From an uncultured Lachnospiraceae bacterium (lineage in GTDB: Bacteria; Bacillota; Clostridia; Lachnospirales; Lachnospiraceae): a stretch of DNA of 11,227 nucleotides. The DNA lies in contig CACZPG010000246.1 in assembly GCA_902782965.1 (NCBI GenBank), positions 1-11,227 on the forward strand, written 5' to 3'. Below, one piece after another: positions 7,971-11,227 of this stretch. Every line of letters begins with the position of its first letter. The stretch's first letter is position 1. The notes beneath the pieces are model-generated. The model made no database searches. It had not been told where the DNA came from and was given only the letters and a program-made list of their open reading frames with translations. The position numbers and the translations under genes are program-made.

Positions 7971-9308
7971 TTATAACTTCTTCAACTCTGACCAGGCGAT
8001 AGGAAGTGTGATCAGCATTGAAAGAACGTCTGCCACCGTCTGTGTAATCTCAACTCCTGTTATACCAAAGAATGCCGGAAGTATCAGAATCATTGGAATA
8101 AAGCAGATACCGTTTCTGGCAGAAGATGTTATGCTGGCCTTGAAACCTTTTCCGATAGACTGGAGCATCATATTGCAAATGATTGTGGTAGCCATCAGAG
8201 GCATAACCGCAGCCTGACATCTGAGTGCTACTTTTCCAACCTCAATAACCTGTGGGTCATCTCTGAACCAGCCTACGATTTCCGGTGCAAAAATAATCGA
8301 CAGAACGGCGAAAGCCGCAAGAACTATGGTTCCCCATTTGACACAGAAATAGAAGCCTTCCTTTACTCTGTTCTTTAACCCTGCTCCATAATTATAGGAG
8401 CAGACCGGCTGATATCCCTGACCGAATCCAATCAGGGCAGAAACCATGGCCATCATTACTCTTGATACTATAGACATTCCCGCTATTGCTGCATCACCGC
8501 CATAATGACCGGCATATTTGTTCAACAGCAGAGTAGATGCCGCAGCAAGACCCTGTCTGAAAAGAGATGGCGCACCACCGTTTATTATTTCAACAATATA
8601 ATGCAGATTAATGTGTACATTTCTTATATGGAGATGTATATTCTCCCCTTTGTTGCTTCCTATCAGCAGAACTATAAAGCTTATAAGCTGTCCGGATACA
8701 GTAGCTATTCCCGCTCCGGTAACTCCCATATCAAACACGAGAATAAGCAGCGGATCCAGTACTACGTTTATAACCGCTCCACACATGAGTCCGATCATCG
8801 CATAGACGGCACTTCCCTGAAACCTGAGCTGATTGTTAATAACAAACTGTCCCATCATAAGCGGAGCACCAATGAGGATTACCCTCATATATGCCATGGT
8901 ATCCTCCATCGTTGTGGGGGTGGCACCAATCCAAAGCGCCAGCTTATCGATGAAAATATTTCCAAGAACCACCACCGTGCATCCCAGGATAATGGAAATG
9001 GCAAATCCGGTGGAAGCCATTTCGTTTGCTTCCTTCTTATTTCCTGCTCCAAGCATTCTGGACAGATAATTACCCGAGCCATGTCCACAGAAGAAACCAA
9101 GAGCCTGAATAATAGCCATCACAGAAAAAACAAGTCCCACCGCAGCCGTAGCCTCGGTGGAAATCTTGCCTACAAAATATGTATCGGCGGAATTATAAAA
9201 TGCTGTTACCAGCATGCTGATAATTGTCGGAACAGCGAGCCGGGTTATCAGCTGTGGTACAGGCGTCTCCGTCATCATCTGACGACGGCTGGATTCTTTC
9301 GTTGTCAT
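7971..9308 (-). CDS. MATE-family multidrug/toxin extrusion transporter
   Basis: A 445-residue, 12-helix cation-coupled antiporter of the DinF/MepA-like bacterial branch, of usual family length. The two six-helix halves are recognisable. The first contains PTIISMLVTAFYNSADTYFVG (27-47), SRMLGAGNKKEANEMASTGF (83-102), QLRFQGS (160-166) and INVVLDPLLI (180-189). The second has FRQGLAAAST (250-259), GFGQGYQPVCSYNYGAG (294-310) and MMLQSIGKG (380-388). The substrate cannot be told from sequence. The ATG at 9308 lacks a strong ribosome site (only a GAGA about 11 nt upstream), and the tandem Met 11/12 is a possible alternative because the conserved region begins shortly after it. It starts 57 bases after the AAA ATPase gene, with no terminator between them, and leads into the DUF2142 gene, which suggests one operon. 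Nothing links its cargo to its neighbours. Confidence 0.95.
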   Translation of the reverse strand: MTTKESSRRQMMTETPVPQLITRLAVPTIISMLVTAFYNSADTYFVGKISTEATAAVGLVFSVMAIIQALGFFCGHGSGNYLSRMLGAGNKKEANEMASTGFAISIILGCTVVVLGNIFIDKLALWIGATPTTMEDTMAYMRVILIGAPLMMGQFVINNQLRFQGSAVYAMIGLMCGAVINVVLDPLLILVFDMGVTGAGIATVSGQLISFIVLLIGSNKGENIHLHIRNVHINLHYIVEIINGGAPSLFRQGLAAASTLLLNKYAGHYGGDAAIAGMSIVSRVMMAMVSALIGFGQGYQPVCSYNYGAGLKNRVKEGFYFCVKWGTIVLAAFAVLSIIFAPEIVGWFRDDPQVIEVGKVALRCQAAVMPLMATTIICNMMLQSIGKGFKASITSSARNGICFIPMILILPAFFGITGVEITQTVADVLSMLITLPIAWSELKKL

Positions 9309-9365
9309 TTTGATAGGATTCTCTTTTCCCCATCCACCCTGAATACGCCGGGGCAGACAGATAAT

Positions 9366-10847
9366 CTATTCCTGAACATCTGCAAGCTTGAGTGTTTTCA
9401 GATCATCATCACTGATATCCTTTATATCCACTATTCTGGTAGCCTGCCTCTCTATGCAGCGCTCCAGATAATTTCTGGCCTCTCTTGCATTTGCAAAATT
9501 CTCCTCATGAGACTTGGCTCTCTTAGTCAGATATTCAAGAACATACTTGGAAGCTTCCTCATCGGTTACATATTCCTGCTTCTTTGCCATGGAATCAAAT
9601 ATCTGATTAAGCTCATTTCCGGAATAATCATTGAAGAAAATATATTTATTAAATCTGGATTTAAGTCCGGGATTGGAATTAACGAATTCTTCCATCTTAT
9701 CCGTATATCCGGCCACTATCACGATCAGGTCATCACGATTATCTTCCATCATCTTAAGAAGAGTATCAACCGCTTCCTGTCCGAAATCCTTCTCATCACC
9801 TGATTTGATCAGAGTATAGGCCTCGTCTATGAATAGTATTCCTCCGATGGCACTTTCAACGATCTCAGCTGTCTGTGTGGCTGTCTGACCTATATATCCT
9901 GCCACAAGATTAGAACGGTCTACTTCAACCAGCTGTCCTTCACTTACAACTCCCAGAACCTTATAAATCTTAGCCAGCAGTCTTGCCACAGTAGTCTTAC
10001 CGGTTCCCGGGTTTCCGGAGAAAACAAGATGAAGCGTTATATCCGGCTGCTTCATTCCTCTCTCCTCACGAAGTTTACGAACCTTGACCAGATTAATGAG
10101 ATTGGTGAGATCCTGCTTTACGGATTTAAGTCCTACCAGCGAATTCAGTTCCTCCATCATCTGTTCAAGAGTTTCTTCCTTCTCTTCGGAGCCGTTGTCT
10201 CCGGAAGCAGAAGGTGTCTTAGCAGAATTTGAAGCAGTTCCTGCATTTGCGGAGCCGCGGGAATTTATATTATTAGGTCTTCCTGTTTTGTTACCTCTGA
10301 GATTTCTGCTCTTAGGATTGATTCTTCCCTTAGGTACTCCATCTGTAAAATACAGACCGTATTCCTTCAGGAAATTATCCAGCATGAGAGAATAATTAGA
10401 CATATTGGCAAGCTCTGTCACGGACTCACCATTAACAGCAACGAAAGCCGTTCCAATTTCATTATAGAGCTCCACTACTTCCTTGGAAACAGGTCTTCCT
10501 GCAGGAGACTTCACTGCACCTTCAGATAGATCGCTCTTTGCCAGATACAGCATACAGCGGGGAGGCATGTTAATGAAATTCTTATCCATGCATTTTCCAT
10601 ATTTGAAATTCAGAAACTGGGTAATGGTCATGACCGAACCCAGATAATCCCTGATGAATTCCAGTTCCTGTCTTCCATCTGTTCCATCGGATTCAAAAAG
10701 AAATCCCACATACTGAAGCAGATTATATTTAAGCATTTCCCGGAGTGTCATCCCGGTACTGGCAGTCAGCTCCGGTGTTCTATTCTGAATATCATCCAGC
10801 ATCCGGAAGGTATCATCAATTTTATTCTTCAAATTATAATCTATCAT
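9366..10847 (-). CDS. CbbX/SpoVK-type AAA+ ATPase with a helical N-terminal region
   Basis: An AAA+ remodelling ATPase (493 residues from the chosen start). Residue numbers here count from the longer form starting at ATG 10895. The C-terminal half is a CbbX/CfqX/SpoVK module: Walker A GNPGTGKTT (294-302), pore-loop YIG (334-336), Walker B ILFIDEAY (353-360; D357, E358), sensor-1 region VAGYTDKM (394-401), arginine finger R414 in GLKSRF, and the sensor-2-like segment ANAREARNYLE (468-478). All ATPase residues are intact. The N-terminal part (17-185) is helical, with SDGTDGRQELEFIRDYL (69-85) reminiscent of the acidic motif in TerB-like domains. A linker (about 186-245) switches from basic Asn/Gly-rich to acidic. 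ATG 10847 is preferred: it has AGGGGA 6 nt upstream, whereas ATG 10895 has none and lies about 8 nt after the predicted transcription start. The target of remodelling is unknown; spoVK-like naming does not prove a sporulation role. Confidence 0.9.
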   Translation of the reverse strand: MIDYNLKNKIDDTFRMLDDIQNRTPELTASTGMTLREMLKYNLLQYVGFLFESDGTDGRQELEFIRDYLGSVMTITQFLNFKYGKCMDKNFINMPPRCMLYLAKSDLSEGAVKSPAGRPVSKEVVELYNEIGTAFVAVNGESVTELANMSNYSLMLDNFLKEYGLYFTDGVPKGRINPKSRNLRGNKTGRPNNINSRGSANAGTASNSAKTPSASGDNGSEEKEETLEQMMEELNSLVGLKSVKQDLTNLINLVKVRKLREERGMKQPDITLHLVFSGNPGTGKTTVARLLAKIYKVLGVVSEGQLVEVDRSNLVAGYIGQTATQTAEIVESAIGGILFIDEAYTLIKSGDEKDFGQEAVDTLLKMMEDNRDDLIVIVAGYTDKMEEFVNSNPGLKSRFNKYIFFNDYSGNELNQIFDSMAKKQEYVTDEEASKYVLEYLTKRAKSHEENFANAREARNYLERCIERQATRIVDIKDISDDDLKTLKLADVQE

Positions 10848-10853
10848 TTTCAT

Positions 10854-10859
10854 TCCCCT
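10854..10859 (-). promoter_or_regulatory. Ribosome binding site that decides the AAA ATPase start
   Basis: Minus-strand AGGGGA ends 6 nt before ATG 10847-10845. It directly abuts another ATG at 10853, which is too close to use it, and no comparable site precedes the ATGs at 10895 or 10871. Confidence 0.65.
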
Positions 10860-10909
10860 GTTATGAGTCATAATAGCCGCTTCTCTTTGACTCATTTTAT
10901 AGTCTATTT

Positions 10910-10918
10910 AGTATATCA
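10910..10918 (-). promoter_or_regulatory. Extended -10 promoter for the AAA ATPase operon
   Basis: On the minus strand TGATATACT (10918-10910) is an extended -10 (TGN plus TATACT, 5 of 6 to TATAAT). No good -35 is visible at 17 bp upstream, as is common for extended -10 promoters. Predicted transcription start is near 10903, giving a leader of about 55 nt to ATG 10847. The surrounding gap is AT-rich, so a chance match is possible. Confidence 0.5.
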
Positions 10919-10986
10919 CATTTTTCTGTAATCGTTTCTATATTTTAAAGCTTCTCGTAATAATCTTCTCTATATAATCTTATTCT

Positions 10987-11012
10987 AATCAGTTTAATCA
11001 GTTTCTGATTAA
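10987..11012. repeat. 9-bp tandem repeat and palindrome at the PHP gene stop codon
   Basis: AATCAGTTT occurs twice in tandem (10987-10995, 10996-11004). The second copy forms an 8-bp inverted repeat with what follows: TTAATCAG (10994-11001), a 3-nt loop, CTGATTAA (11005-11012). The stop codon of the PHP gene lies in the left arm. The stem is AT-rich with no following T-run on the minus strand, so it is at best a weak terminator. Confidence 0.5.
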
Positions 11013-11227
11013 TTCAAAGGTCGGACCATGCTCCGGAACTCTGAGGCTGTCATATTTCTCAACCGGCACAGCCTTTCCTTTACTTACTACCACAGGGATT
11101 CCCTTCTCGGCTATAACAGCATTTACATAGTCTTCTATACTATCTATCCTGTCATCAAACATCATGCCACCTTTAGGACCGTCATAGAAGAAATGAATGT
11201 CCGAACCGGCACTCATGGGAACTCCCA
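10998..11227 (-). CDS. PHP-domain metallophosphoesterase, C-terminal fragment
   Basis: Only the last 76 residues are in the window; the frame is open through the right edge, so the ATG at 11216 is internal, not a start. In-frame codons before it read GVP, giving GVPMSAGSDIH. GSDIH is the late PHP motif in which Asp and His bind the catalytic metals. It is followed by GGMMFDDRIDSIEDYVNAV, the usual C-terminal helix region, and a short basic and polar tail ending in FELIRN. PHP proteins hydrolyse phosphoester bonds (histidinol-phosphatase-like, polymerase-associated or nucleotide phosphatases). The fragment is too short to choose among these. It lies about 80-100 bases before the AAA promoter region, and no convincing terminator separates them. 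Confidence 0.8.
   Translation of the reverse strand, partial: GVPMSAGSDIHFFYDGPKGGMMFDDRIDSIEDYVNAVIAEKGIPVVVSKGKAVPVEKYDSLRVPEHGPTFELIRN

Noticed and set aside
9309..9365. Possible terminator between the AAA and MATE genes (CCCC and GGGG runs)
   Set aside because: The runs do not form a compact stem and no T-run follows, so read-through is more likely.
8505..9803. A 432-codon open frame on the plus strand across the MATE-AAA junction
   Set aside because: It lies antisense to two well-supported genes, crosses their boundary, resembles no family I know, and its Cys/His/Ser-rich, irregular composition is typical of a shadow frame.
10848..10895. ATG 10895 start giving a 509-residue AAA protein
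   Set aside because: No ribosome site precedes it and it is only about 8 nt from the predicted transcription start; kept as an alternative but not preferred.
10998..11216. A complete 72-residue small protein
   Set aside because: The frame stays open to the right edge and the sequence begins in the middle of a PHP metal-binding motif, so it is the end of a larger gene.

Overview
The window is a densely packed bacterial segment of moderate to low GC in which every supported gene is on the minus strand; reading 5'->3' on that strand runs from position 11227 down to 1. Strong AGGAGG-type ribosome sites, short gaps, a Gram-positive-style lipoprotein signal on a glycoside hydrolase, and YfhO and DUF2142 membrane proteins point to a Firmicute. 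A CBM4/9-Ig-GH9 cellulase beside a eukaryotic-type HisA suggests a plant-fibre-degrading, rumen or gut Lachnospiraceae-like organism (Butyrivibrio/Pseudobutyrivibrio type). That placement is inference, since no rRNA or marker gene is present.

Layout in transcription order: (1) the C-terminal end of a PHP-domain metallophosphoesterase, cut by the right edge (11227-10998); (2) a 102-base gap with a tandem and inverted repeat at the PHP stop and an extended -10 promoter; (3) a CbbX/SpoVK-type AAA ATPase with an unusual helical N-terminal region (start best placed at 10847); (4) a MATE efflux transporter; (5) a DUF2142 polytopic membrane protein; (6) a well-formed promoter in the 75-base gap, followed by a HisA of the eukaryotic HIS6 type (start best placed at ATG 5911, not the upstream GTG at 5956); (7) a GH9 lipoprotein; (8) a 97-base gap with a 7-bp stem hairpin; (9) a long YfhO-family membrane protein that runs off the left edge and ends, as far as visible, in a 12-bp tandem repeat. 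No gene-free stretch exceeds about 100 bases, and I found no tRNA, rRNA, CRISPR array, insertion sequence or riboswitch.

The probable transcription units are AAA-MATE-DUF2142 from the promoter near 10910, and hisA-GH9-yfhO from the promoter near 5955, though the hairpin before yfhO may split off the last gene. Functionally this is a mix: one histidine-biosynthesis enzyme lies among cell-surface functions (anchored cellulase, two GT-C-like membrane proteins, one exporter). The clearest oddity is the HisA. It resembles yeast HIS6 along its whole length rather than ordinary bacterial HisA, and it sits apart from any other his gene here. I did not find convincing evidence of an entirely new multi-gene system; the HisA and the N-terminal region of the AAA protein are the best leads.
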